Positions 7,034 through 13,307 are shown, numbered from the stretch's first letter. The stretch: 16,801 bases of DNA from Candidatus Uhrbacteria bacterium (GCA_016206165.1 JACQSD010000043.1:1-16801), one strand, 5' to 3'. The notes: generated by a model not told the origin, from the sequence alone. Program-made: numbers and translations.

Positions 7034-7483
7034 TTATGGTGCCATGCGCTTGACACTCCACGTTTTTCGATTCACCTCGTACCACCAAAACGTCTTCACT
7101 GGAAAATAAAGATAGAGCCCGGGTTCCGTATACACGTGCACCGAATACACGTCTCCAAGACGCGATTCGACTTGCACAAAACCACGCGCTCCAGTTTCTG
7201 GTGATGTCCCTTTAGGACCAGAAAACTGTTGCAACCATTCTGCCACCTCGGGAACTTGTTCAACGAGTTTTGCGGCTTTCGCATGCTCGGTGATTTCTTC
7301 ATCAGTAAGCCGAGTGCCATCATCGACATTATTAAAATTTTGATACTCAAGTGACGGGTTTGTCGTCCGCTGCCACCAAAGGCGCACGAGATAGGTATCC
7401 CACGTCAACCAGACGACAACGCCCCCAACAAGCACGACAAGGATAATAAGCGCCCACCACGCTTTAGAAAGATGAGGAATCAT
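7034..7483 (-). CDS. Small membrane-anchored protein, possibly PepSY-like
   Basis: 149 residues. Residues 8-28 form one membrane segment (WWALIILVVLVGGVVVWL) followed by a soluble outer domain. That domain has PEVAEWLQQFSGP, then GFVQVESRLGDVYSVHVYTE and TFWWYEVNRKTWSV, a beta-strand pattern that resembles PepSY-type domains; this resemblance is weak. It is the first gene of the cluster leading into the pseudopilin-like gene and dnaG, and a good sigma-70 promoter lies 29 bases upstream (7512-7540). No Shine-Dalgarno is visible before the ATG at 7481-7483. Function unknown. Confidence 0.7.
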   Translation of the reverse strand: MIPHLSKAWWALIILVVLVGGVVVWLTWDTYLVRLWWQRTTNPSLEYQNFNNVDDGTRLTDEEITEHAKAAKLVEQVPEVAEWLQQFSGPKGTSPETGARGFVQVESRLGDVYSVHVYTEPGLYLYFPVKTFWWYEVNRKTWSVKRMAP

Positions 7484-7511
7484 ATAAAAAATTGAAGAGT
7501 AGACTTATTTG

Positions 7512-7540
7512 ATTGTATCGAAATAAACGCTTCGTGACAA
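7512..7540 (-). promoter_or_regulatory. Sigma-70 promoter for the 7483-to-dnaG cluster
   Basis: Minus-strand TTGTCA (7535-7540), exactly 17 bases, then TACAAT (7512-7517). Both boxes match the consensus at five of six positions. Transcription would start near 7505 and leave a leader of about 22 bases before the ATG of the 7034-7483 gene. This is the best promoter in the window and is placed at the head of the genes that lead into dnaG. Confidence 0.7.
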
Positions 7541-7550
7541 GCAAATGGAG

Positions 7551-7967
7551 TTACTCAAGTGTCGCGAGCACTGCACGGAAATATTGATCGAGCGCATCGC
7601 CGAACCCTGCGAGTTCCTCGGCTGTGCACCAGCGATACTCCGTGTGATCTAAATCGAGCTGTATCTCCCCCGTTGCGCGGCCGACGTAGGTAATACGGAC
7701 GACGTGTCGCTCGTTGCCACGGAGAATATCTTGCGCGGCCACCACATGCGGTGTGCCAAAAATAGTAAGTCCGGTTTCCTCCGTTACCTCGCGCTGTAAA
7801 TTTTCAAGGAGTGGTGTTCCGGGATTGATCCGCCCGCCAATAATATCCCAAGGGTCAAGTACATCCGGATATTTTTCCTTCGACCGTTTCAAAACAAGGT
7901 ACTTCCCTTCCTCGTTTTGTAACACGATTTTAACGCCAACTTGAAGCTCCATACAAAAATCAATCAC
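7551..7967 (-). CDS. Nudix hydrolase with a degenerate Nudix box
   Basis: 138 residues. The Nudix box is at G45-L67, ending in the catalytic REVTEETGL, but the first glutamate of the G-x5-E-x7-REUxEE pattern is a threonine (T51 in GRINPGTPLLENLQ). The REUxEE metal ligands are intact, so activity is still plausible. I chose the GTG at 7965-7967, which overlaps the TGA of the upstream gene (GTGA) and has GGAG about 10 bases upstream; an ATG five codons later (7952) is the alternative. The family cleaves nucleoside diphosphates linked to another group; the substrate here is unknown. It is coupled to another Nudix gene upstream, and Qng1 lies beyond that. Confidence 0.85.
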   Translation of the reverse strand: MIDFCMELQVGVKIVLQNEEGKYLVLKRSKEKYPDVLDPWDIIGGRINPGTPLLENLQREVTEETGLTIFGTPHVVAAQDILRGNERHVVRITYVGRATGEIQLDLDHTEYRWCTAEELAGFGDALDQYFRAVLATLE

Positions 7968-8395
7968 AAATAAAATACTCCGCGAAGATATCGGTCAACG
8001 GCGCTCTGACTCGCCCCAAAATGCGGGGTTGGAAGATTTGCAGGATCGCACCAGAGCCAACCATCGCATTTTGCTGGTTCCATCACTGTCAGCTCACCTA
8101 AAAACTCTGTTGCAAGCAGCACAATCGAGACATAATGTTTCCCTTCTTTAGAGAAGGTGTCGTCAAGATTATTCGTCACTGCAATGACGCGCGGATTCTT
8201 GATCGTGAGCCCTGACTCTTCCCGAATCTCCCGAATCGCACAGGCTTCAAATGTCTCGCCGACGTCGAGATGCCCGCCCGGAATCGAATAAAACGGGGAG
8301 TGACTCCCCTTCCGTTTCCCAACAAGAATCTTCCCATCTTCATTCACAATAATCACTCCGATCCCAACACGCGGTTGTTGCATTTGTTGTATCAT
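7964..8395 (-). CDS. Nudix hydrolase, nucleotide pyrophosphatase type
   Basis: 143 residues from the ATG at 8393-8395. A complete Nudix box occupies G41-L63: G-HLDVG-E47-TFEACAI-R55-E56-I-R-E59-E60-S-G-L. The N-terminal strand RVGIGVIIVNEDGKILVGKRKGSH and the phrase SIPGGHLDVGETFE match the group of small MutT-like enzymes acting on (d)NTPs or NADH-type compounds; the substrate cannot be fixed. The frame continues upstream to a TTG at 8470, but the added residues lie in AT-rich spacer and do not look conserved, so the shorter start is preferred. The stop overlaps the GTG start of the next Nudix gene by 4 bases. A 93-base gap separates it from Qng1. Confidence 0.88.
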   Translation of the reverse strand: MIQQMQQPRVGIGVIIVNEDGKILVGKRKGSHSPFYSIPGGHLDVGETFEACAIREIREESGLTIKNPRVIAVTNNLDDTFSKEGKHYVSIVLLATEFLGELTVMEPAKCDGWLWCDPANLPTPHFGASQSAVDRYLRGVFYL

Positions 8396-8488
8396 AAAAA
8401 AATTATGTTCAGCTAAATAAGGATTTATACGCGATGCGGCCGCATTCTCTATAAATCTGCTGTTATGCAAAAAGTGTCTCTCATAAAA

Positions 8489-9430
8489 CTAATAAGCCGT
8501 CGTGCGCGATCGATGATACGGCTTTTCGGTGCCGGTCTTTTTTTGCGACGAAATCCAGAGTACGTCACTGACATCTTGTGGAGCAACGCGTACAGCACAC
8601 GCAATGCGATCAACAGCAACAATTGTCCCCGCGCGGATCTCGACCTCTTCGGGTGCGCCATGCAGAATTTCAATTTTGTGATCGATCGTCTCCGCAAGGC
8701 CGCGGCTGTATACCAGTATACCATGCTGCCGAAGCATCTGCGGAATTTTGTAATCTGAACATGCGGGGATCTGATCGAAATTCGTCAATCCCTGCTCTCC
8801 ACGCATCATGAGCCACTGATGCATGTTCATCACAAAAAATACCGCTCGCTTTTGAAAAAATACCTCACGTCCTTTATACATCGAGGTGTCACAGAACGAT
8901 GGGAAGTCACGAATAATAATATCAAGGAGCTGCGCTGCGTCATTACTCGCCATAAGAAGAAGACTGCCCACCTTCCCATGGTATCTCTCGCTGATCACTG
9001 CGCCAATCTCGCGGATCATTGCAAGTCGCTCGTCAAACAAAGGAATTTCGGTATTCCCTCGAAAGACCCCCCGTAATGTATCCTCCGAAATCGACGAGCA
9101 ATACATTGGATCAAGAATCGGAATCCCCTCCTCCATTGCACGACGTACACATGCGACATTTCCGTAAAACCCGTCGAGTTTCGCTCCAGCATACTCGATT
9201 GTCCATTTTGGCTCGCCCCAATACGAGAACGCCCATGTGCTCAAAAGGAGCTGTGCAAATAGCTGCTGATCTTCTCTATATCCCGTGAGCGCAAACGGTT
9301 CCAATGTCATCCAATGTGCAATCGGCTCCTTATGGAATGCGGCCGCAAACGCACCAATGCGATCCATATCAATATGGACTGCATCAGCATGATCAACGAC
9401 AAATTGAGTTGCTTCGAGATTCTTGTTCAT
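8489..9430 (-). CDS. qng1: Queuosine 5'-phosphate N-glycosidase (Qng1 / DUF2419 queuosine salvage)
   Basis: 313 residues. This family hydrolyses queuosine 5'-monophosphate to release queuine, letting a cell recover the base from degraded RNA. Landmarks shared with the eukaryotic C9orf64/Qng1 family are in order: Q55-LF with LLLSTWAFSYW (60-71), GFYGNVACVRRAMEEGIPI (87-105), DTLRGVFRGNTEIPLFDERL (117-136), FPSFCD with the Y-KGREVFFQKRA stretch (176-196), CSDYKIPQML (224-233), EVEIRAGTIVAVD near 265, and the C-terminal KPYHRSRTTAY, which parallels the KVPFHRIRCIYY ending of the human protein. Length fits the family. Free queuine would need a tRNA-guanine transglycosylase, not visible here. Nudix genes lie just downstream. 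The assignment comes from remembered family alignment, not a search. Confidence 0.88.
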   Translation of the reverse strand: MNKNLEATQFVVDHADAVHIDMDRIGAFAAAFHKEPIAHWMTLEPFALTGYREDQQLFAQLLLSTWAFSYWGEPKWTIEYAGAKLDGFYGNVACVRRAMEEGIPILDPMYCSSISEDTLRGVFRGNTEIPLFDERLAMIREIGAVISERYHGKVGSLLLMASNDAAQLLDIIIRDFPSFCDTSMYKGREVFFQKRAVFFVMNMHQWLMMRGEQGLTNFDQIPACSDYKIPQMLRQHGILVYSRGLAETIDHKIEILHGAPEEVEIRAGTIVAVDRIACAVRVAPQDVSDVLWISSQKKTGTEKPYHRSRTTAY

Positions 9431-9437
9431 GTCTTTG

Positions 9438-9466
9438 AGTATGCCCCTCTATCGCCTCCATTGCAA
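9438..9466 (-). promoter_or_regulatory. Possible promoter for qng1 giving a near-leaderless message
   Basis: Minus-strand TTGCAA (9461-9466), 17-base spacer, CATACT (9438-9443); each box matches 4 of 6 consensus positions. The start point would fall almost on the qng1 ATG (9430), so the message would have essentially no leader. Weak boxes, so tentative. Confidence 0.3.
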
Positions 9467-9568
9467 GATGTCCACACAAGTCTTGCGCGCGAACGCATTC
9501 TATGGCAGAATAACTTTTGTGTGTGGTGGCGTGGACGGTCTTTTTTTCTCAAACCAAGGGAGGGGCCT

Positions 9569-10075
9569 ATGAAACCCCGTGTCCTTTTCGCCCTGATCGT
9601 CCTCACCGTACTCGTCGGGATGGCCATCTTCATGGTCATTCCCGCGTCGGATGGGGATCAGGGCCAGCAGCAAGTCCAAGCCGTGACCATCATGATGGCG
9701 GGCGAGGACGGCAACACCCTGGCGATCAACGCGGACAATGACGCCGGGATCCTGGACAACGGCAACATCCTGGCCGTGGTACCCAACGCGAACGTGGGCC
9801 ACGACCCGGACATCCTGAACACCTGCAACATCGCCAGCAACACCTTCGATGACGGCTACGGCACCAAGACGCCCGGGGACATCGACAAGGGGGTGCTGGC
9901 CAACGCCGGTGCCGAAGTCTGCGACGCGGTCTGCATCATCATGACCCAGGACACCGACAACAACCTGGTCATGCGAAACGTGCCGATCGACAAGGTCAAC
10001 CCGGACGGCGGCCGCGCGATCATGGCCAACAGCGCGGACATCAACGACCAGGGCATGCAGATCCTGCGGCTCTGA
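9569..10075 (+). CDS. GC-rich secreted/anchored Asp-Asn-rich protein of unknown function
   Basis: 168 residues starting at ATG 9569-9571, directly after a strong Shine-Dalgarno (AAGGGAGGGG, 3 bases from the ATG). Residues 5-25 (VLFALIVLTVLVGMAIFMVI) form a signal anchor; the rest is an acidic, Asp/Asn-rich outer domain with three cysteines (NTCN; EVCDAVC). The two halves appear to be a duplication: V-T-I-M-M-A-G-E-D-G-N-T-L near residue 40 and V-C-I-I-M-T-Q-D-T-D-N-N-L near residue 120, each followed about 15 residues later by D-N/D-G-G/N. Third codon positions are nearly all G or C (AAC, GAC, ATC, CTG), unlike every neighbour, which suggests recent acquisition or strong codon selection. It has its own terminator at 10160-10191. 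No family recognised. Confidence 0.8.
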   Translation: MKPRVLFALIVLTVLVGMAIFMVIPASDGDQGQQQVQAVTIMMAGEDGNTLAINADNDAGILDNGNILAVVPNANVGHDPDILNTCNIASNTFDDGYGTKTPGDIDKGVLANAGAEVCDAVCIIMTQDTDNNLVMRNVPIDKVNPDGGRAIMANSADINDQGMQILRL

Positions 10076-10159
10076 CAGCCAGATCACCAGAAGCATCACC
10101 GGTAACAAGTAGTACCACGGGGGGACTCAACGTAGTACCCGTACCACCCACACACGAAC

Positions 10160-10205
10160 GTGCCCGGGGACCTCACAAGGACCCCGGGCACAATTTATTT
10201 TATTG
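10160..10205 (+). terminator. Strong intrinsic terminator of the 9569-10075 gene
   Basis: Perfect 10-bp arms GTGCCCGGGG and CCCCGGGCAC (10160-10191), with an inner CCT/AGG pair closing a short CACA loop, followed by the T-rich tail AATTTATTTTATT. It stops plus-strand transcription before the convergent 10220-10672 gene. Confidence 0.85.
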
Positions 10206-10219
10206 CAGTGATGAGGGTA

Positions 10220-10672
10220 CTACTTACAATCTTCCTTGCTCACTGCAAAAAAATATGTTTCTGCCGAGCCTTGCACTGTATACGCATATTCGACATTCAT
10301 ATCCTTATCGAGAAGACTTCTTGTATCTTTATTTGCACACACATTCGGGCCAAGCGCTGTTTTTAAACCATCGTTCGTAAGTTCGCTCGTATCAATCCCA
10401 ACAAGGGTTTTATGATATCGAATCGCGTTTGGTTCGGCAGTGATGTCAACGAGCGTGTTGAATTCATCAAGCTGCTTCGGTAAAGAAAGTTGCCTCTTTG
10501 CTTCTGCGACGATCTCACTGATCGCTGCTTGTTTATCCTTCCGTGGATAAAACTTTCTCACGACGTAACTCCCTGCGTAATACGCAAGCACTGCGAACAC
10601 GATTGACGCAATCGTAATAACGGTCGACTTCTTTTGTGGTGTTGGTTCTGCCATATATTTGACGTCTGTCAT
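10220..10672 (-). CDS. Small membrane-anchored protein of unknown function
   Basis: 150 residues with one membrane segment at about 18-38 (TVITIASIVFAVLAYYAGSYVV), a charged linker, and an outer domain carrying LPKQLDEFNTLVDITAEPNAIRYHKTL, then NVCANKDTRSLLDKDMNVEYAYTV and a C-terminal EDCK. This LP-x-x-(L/V)-D-E-x-T-x-L...C...LL-x-K-G/D layout resembles a widespread uncharacterised periplasmic protein family; the two cysteines could form a disulfide. The ATG overlaps the TGA of the upstream Nudix gene (ATGA), showing translational coupling; a second ATG six codons later is the alternative start. It is the last gene of the overlapping cluster that begins at 12893. Confidence 0.75.
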   Translation of the reverse strand: MTDVKYMAEPTPQKKSTVITIASIVFAVLAYYAGSYVVRKFYPRKDKQAAISEIVAEAKRQLSLPKQLDEFNTLVDITAEPNAIRYHKTLVGIDTSELTNDGLKTALGPNVCANKDTRSLLDKDMNVEYAYTVQGSAETYFFAVSKEDCK

Positions 10673-11169
10673 GCTCCAGACGTTGTATCATAGCCGAGCT
10701 CACGTGCGCGAGCCACAGACTTCTTTAAGAAATAAATCCAGTGATCGTGGCCTTTATCCTGATTTCTTTCTTCCAAATTCTTCATCATTTCCGCTGCAGT
10801 TGTCCAAACAAGAGAAAATTTTTCATGGGATTCATGGGCAACCGGATGCACATCAGCGCTTTTTAAAATAATGAGAAAGCACGTTGCGTGTGCCACGCGA
10901 TTCACATGCTTTGCACTATTGTAGTAATGTGCGAGCGCCTCTGCAATCTTCTCGACGTAAAGAAAATCATGAAGTCCGCTCTCTTCCGTCACCTCGCGAC
11001 AGACGCCCGCTTCGATATCTTCCGCGTCAGATACACCTCCACCAAAAAAGAGTTGTCTGCCATCTGCTCTTCTCCCCACCGCATACCGCTGCGTCGCGGG
11101 ATCAAACACAACCCCACATCCCCCATCCCGCCGCTCTTCATTTTCGCGTTTGATACCAAACTCAAGCAT
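10669..11169 (-). CDS. Nudix hydrolase
   Basis: 166 residues with a complete Nudix box at G44-L66: G-GVSDA-E50-DIEAGVC-R58-E59-V-T-E62-E63-S-G-L. Before it a GCGVVFDPATQRYAVGRRADGR strand pair is typical of the fold. The C-terminal third is helical and charged (NQDKGHDHWIYFLKKSVARARELGY) and longer than a minimal MutT. The substrate is not evident. Its ATG lies inside the end of the upstream MTH1-like gene (8-base overlap, ATGCTTGA), and its own TGA overlaps the start of the next gene, so three consecutive genes are translationally linked. Confidence 0.85.
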   Translation of the reverse strand: MLEFGIKRENEERRDGGCGVVFDPATQRYAVGRRADGRQLFFGGGVSDAEDIEAGVCREVTEESGLHDFLYVEKIAEALAHYYNSAKHVNRVAHATCFLIILKSADVHPVAHESHEKFSLVWTTAAEMMKNLEERNQDKGHDHWIYFLKKSVARARELGYDTTSGA

Positions 11170-11629
11170 AGTGTCGTTCTTTATAGGAAAAATTTTTTAC
11201 CTCGCTTCCATCGGCATTAAAGTTTACTTCCGCTTCCAATTTCTTCCCGGCAAGAATCAGCGGAACCCATTGTGCGTCCGCTGCCCACATTTCGGCAAAC
11301 GGAAGCTGTGCAATCGGAAACCATTGCGGCCGCATCTCCTCTGTTTCTTGCGGCTCTCCGTGCCATGTTCGGGTTAAAAAAATGTGGCACTCAAATACCG
11401 GATTTTTATCAAAATAAAACCGTACAATCGCAACTTGTTCAAGAGCCGCCGCATCAACAACTAAACCGGATTCTTCTTGCAATTCTCGTGCTGCTGCCAC
11501 GCGCGGTGTCTCTTCTTCCGCAACCTTCCCTCCATATCCATTCCACTTCCCTGCCCCAAACCCACGCTTCTTCATCGCAAGCAACGCCTCATCACCACGG
11601 ATACAAAAACAAAGTGTCGAGAGTTTCAT
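11162..11629 (-). CDS. MTH1-like oxidised purine nucleoside triphosphate hydrolase (Nudix)
   Basis: 155 residues, closely resembling human MTH1/NUDT1 over its full length: MKKRGFGAGKWNGYGGKV (19-36), the Nudix box G34-KVAEE-E40-TPRVAAA-R48-E49-L-Q-E52-E53-S-G-L, EMRPQWF (98-104), and PFAEMWAADAQWVPLIL (110-126). MTH1 removes 8-oxo-dGTP and 2-hydroxy-dATP from the nucleotide pool. N30 (MTH1 N33), W115 (W117) and D118 (D120) of the base pocket are kept, but A117 replaces D119. From memory, D119 matters for 2-hydroxy-dATP rather than 8-oxo-dGTP, so a narrower specificity is inferred. The ATG overlaps the upstream TGA (ATGA). The family call is firm; the specificity is not. Confidence 0.93.
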   Translation of the reverse strand: MKLSTLCFCIRGDEALLAMKKRGFGAGKWNGYGGKVAEEETPRVAAARELQEESGLVVDAAALEQVAIVRFYFDKNPVFECHIFLTRTWHGEPQETEEMRPQWFPIAQLPFAEMWAADAQWVPLILAGKKLEAEVNFNADGSEVKNFSYKERHYA

Positions 11630-12066
11630 ATTGGAAACGCAAAGTACAGGACGAGTGAAACGACAGTGAGCAACGCATAGGGAAGCGCCATGTGGACTGC
11701 AAAAAAACTCGTGAGTATCTTCCAGGGATTATGCTCTGGGAATTGGGGCGCGGACGTATTCGCGGTGAGTGATTGTTCTTGAAAAAGTCGTGCAAGAAGA
11801 CCTCCAACAGTATGACGTCGTTCTTTGTAATCGCGACGAAATGATTTGTTGATTGCATCCAAAGACCAAAATATAAAAAGCAATGCAATACTTAACAGAA
11901 GAATCTCTGCGCGATGCCCCTGAAATGCCCAGCCTAAGGACGCAACCCAAAGGGTCACCGCCCATGTGCGCGTTGTCATTGAAAACTGATCGTACTTATC
12001 AATCTGTTTCTGCGTCGCCTCAAGCTCCGCTTGGAGAATCTTAAGTTGTACAGATTCATTTAACAT
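11626..12066 (-). CDS. Multi-spanning membrane protein with N-terminal helix, unknown function
   Basis: 146 residues. An amphipathic helix (residues 5-27, LKILQAELEATQKQIDKYDQF) is followed by two close membrane segments (about 34-48 and 54-70), a basic loop (SFRRDYKERRHTV), and a third hydrophobic segment near the C-terminus (about 118-144). The YDQFSMTTRTWAVTLW...FWSLDA.NKSFRRDY pattern recurs in an uncharacterised bacterial family. A resemblance to 2TM SLATT effectors is possible but there is no cyclase or SMODS partner here. Start ATG 12064-12066 lies within the end of the 47-codon gene upstream; stop overlaps the MTH1-like start. Confidence 0.75.
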   Translation of the reverse strand: MLNESVQLKILQAELEATQKQIDKYDQFSMTTRTWAVTLWVASLGWAFQGHRAEILLLSIALLFIFWSLDAINKSFRRDYKERRHTVGGLLARLFQEQSLTANTSAPQFPEHNPWKILTSFFAVHMALPYALLTVVSLVLYFAFPI

Positions 12067-12199
12067 AAATTTCCTTATTTACATCGCTACTATCTCTTGC
12101 GAGATCAACTCTCTTGTCAGCAACCGCATCAAGCTTGTCCCAATATTCGCTATCTAATCTCGTGCCGATTCCGATGGTAAGAATCTTATTGAATTTCAT
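12056..12199 (-). CDS. 47-aa ORF resembling the N-terminus of a 2-hydroxyacid dehydrogenase
   Basis: A short frame missed by length cut-offs: ATG at 12197-12199, one base after the TGA of the upstream gene, running to TGA at 12056-12058, which overlaps the start of the next gene by 11 bases. The product starts MKFNKILTIGIGTRLDSEYW and continues DKLDAVADKRVDLARDSSDV. This opening (M-K-x-x-K-I-x-x-I-G, then S-x-E-Y-W-D-K-L-D, then K-R-V) resembles the N-terminal substrate-binding strand of D-2-hydroxyacid dehydrogenases, but the Rossmann domain and catalytic residues are absent. It is either a remnant of a deleted enzyme kept in the coupled cluster, or a real small protein. Tight spacing on both sides favours translation. 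The family match is from memory. Confidence 0.55.
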   Translation of the reverse strand: MKFNKILTIGIGTRLDSEYWDKLDAVADKRVDLARDSSDVNKEIYVK

Positions 12200-12200
12200 A

Positions 12201-12893
12201 TCATTCCACAAATATATCAAGGAGCAAGAATAATTCTTGTTTCACTGCATCTGGTGGAACTGTATTCCTGTCTGGGTATTGTGATTGCACTGCACGCACT
12301 CGCTTAAGGAGCGTCTGTAAACGATTGTGGGTATTCTCCCATTGTACTTCGGTAAGTTCCTGGTGCATTCTTGGTTTAAAAAAATATCCCTTGAGTGCAT
12401 CAACACGATGCGCAAAACAGTCAGCCCATGATTCTTCATCTTCCGATTCCTGAAATTCCTTTTCAATGCGTGCGGGAGCGCTGGCGATCATCACACGCGC
12501 ACGATCAACAAGACTTTCTTCTTTTTCAAGATTAAAGAACGGAAAATTAGAAAGATGGTTCGGATCAAGATCGGTGATCCCCAAATCTCCTAGATAGCTG
12601 CCGCGACTATCCCACCCAGGACCGGCATCGACGCCATAGGTCTCGACTGAATAGTATTCTTTTTCCGTATATGGACGGACCACCGTATCTCCTTTTGGAT
12701 TCCGTATAATTACTTTCCTTGGCACCTTGATATAGCGTTCACCTGCAACAATCACCACATCACCCTCCTGACCGCCGGCGTAATGATGCTTTGGGCGTAA
12801 TCCTTCTTTCTGAAGATCCGTCTCGATATCATCAAAACTATTGTATGATACGATCCCTTGTTCACTCTTAGGTGCATGTTCTGGATGAGTCAT
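12201..12893 (-). CDS. Hypothetical soluble protein at the head of the overlapping cluster
   Basis: 230 residues from the ATG at 12891-12893; a longer GTG frame starts at 12926, only 6 bases from the end of the tRNA gene, and is less likely. The protein is acidic, without membrane segments. An N-terminal half contains EGDVVIVAGERYIKVPRKVIIRNPKGDTVV, beta-rich, then Y-S-V-E-T-Y-G-V-D-A-G-P-G-W-D-S-R-G. The C-terminal half is helical with a tryptophan/histidine-rich core (SWADCFAHRVDALKGYFFKPRMHQ). I do not recognise a family. Its stop is one base before the 47-aa gene and all downstream genes are coupled, so it probably leads that transcript, likely read through from the tRNA-Ser promoter. Confidence 0.7.
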   Translation of the reverse strand: MTHPEHAPKSEQGIVSYNSFDDIETDLQKEGLRPKHHYAGGQEGDVVIVAGERYIKVPRKVIIRNPKGDTVVRPYTEKEYYSVETYGVDAGPGWDSRGSYLGDLGITDLDPNHLSNFPFFNLEKEESLVDRARVMIASAPARIEKEFQESEDEESWADCFAHRVDALKGYFFKPRMHQELTEVQWENTHNRLQTLLKRVRAVQSQYPDRNTVPPDAVKQELFLLLDIFVE

Positions 12894-12931
12894 AAGTAAA
12901 AAATTTAATCCTTTCTCTGTTCCCACCAGAG

Positions 12932-13017
12932 CGGAGAGGGCGAGATTCGAACTCGCGATACCTTGCGGTATACGGTCTTTCCAGGACCGCGCACTAGACC
13001 AACTATGCGACCTCTCC
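12932..13017 (-). tRNA. tRNA-Ser(GGA)
   Basis: 86 nt with acceptor GGAGAGG/CCTCTCC, D-arm GCA/TGC with TTGG, anticodon arm CGGTC-CTGGAAA-GACCG (anticodon GGA at 12980-12982), a long variable arm TATACCGCAAGGTATC typical of serine tRNA, T-arm GCGAG-TTCGAAT-CTCGC, and discriminator G. CCA is not encoded (CTC follows), unlike the tRNA-Asn and the plus-strand tRNA-like gene in this window, so CCA addition is required. Confidence 0.95.
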
Positions 13018-13053
13018 GCTCTGATGAGAACTCCCTACTCTCCATGTTCAAGA

Positions 13054-13082
13054 ACAGTAAGAAGAAAATCGGTCTATGTCAA
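13054..13082 (-). promoter_or_regulatory. Sigma-70 promoter for tRNA-Ser
   Basis: Minus-strand TTGACA (13077-13082), a perfect -35 box, 17 bases, then TACTGT (13054-13059, 3 of 6). Transcription would start near 13047, about 30 bases before the tRNA. The -35 box lies in the last codons of the preceding 77-aa gene (S-L-T then TAG). Confidence 0.5.
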
Positions 13083-13307
13083 TGACCGGAAAAGGAGCAC
13101 GAGAGCAAGCCCAAAGAGTGCGCTCATCACCGCGACTCCGGCAATAAAGCCCCACGCGAAGGGCGAGCAACATTGGAGTCGTCGCGAGAGACGAACAAGT
13201 ATCGGTTCCATCTCCGGAATCGGAACAACCGGTTCACCATCGATATCAACGATGGTGCGTATGGAAGAATCTTTTCTATTTCGTGATAGAATGCGACGAG
13301 GACTCAT
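13074..13307 (-). CDS. Small tail-anchored membrane protein
   Basis: 77 residues: a basic, serine/arginine-rich N-terminus, a proline-rich middle (DGEPVVPIPEMEPI), two adjacent cysteines (LQCCS) and one C-terminal membrane helix at about 51-74 (AWGFIAGVAVMSALFGLALVLLF). A clear GAGGAGGG Shine-Dalgarno lies in the end of the upstream gene, 9-10 bases from the ATG at 13305-13307; the genes are 5 bases apart, so they are co-expressed. No family recognised. The upstream gene encodes a surface protein anchored by its own C-terminal helix. Confidence 0.75.
   Translation of the reverse strand: MSPRRILSRNRKDSSIRTIVDIDGEPVVPIPEMEPILVRLSRRLQCCSPFAWGFIAGVAVMSALFGLALVLLFRSLT

Noticed and set aside
9500..10108. 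202-codon minus-strand ORF opposite the GC-rich gene
   Set aside because: A by-product of high third-position GC in the plus-strand gene; Val/Asp/His-repetitive, no Shine-Dalgarno, and the plus-strand gene has signal anchor, strong Shine-Dalgarno and terminator.
11626..12066. SLATT-type defence effector
   Set aside because: The helix plus 2TM layout is only vaguely similar and there is no nucleotidyltransferase, SLOG or other defence partner nearby; left as unknown membrane protein.
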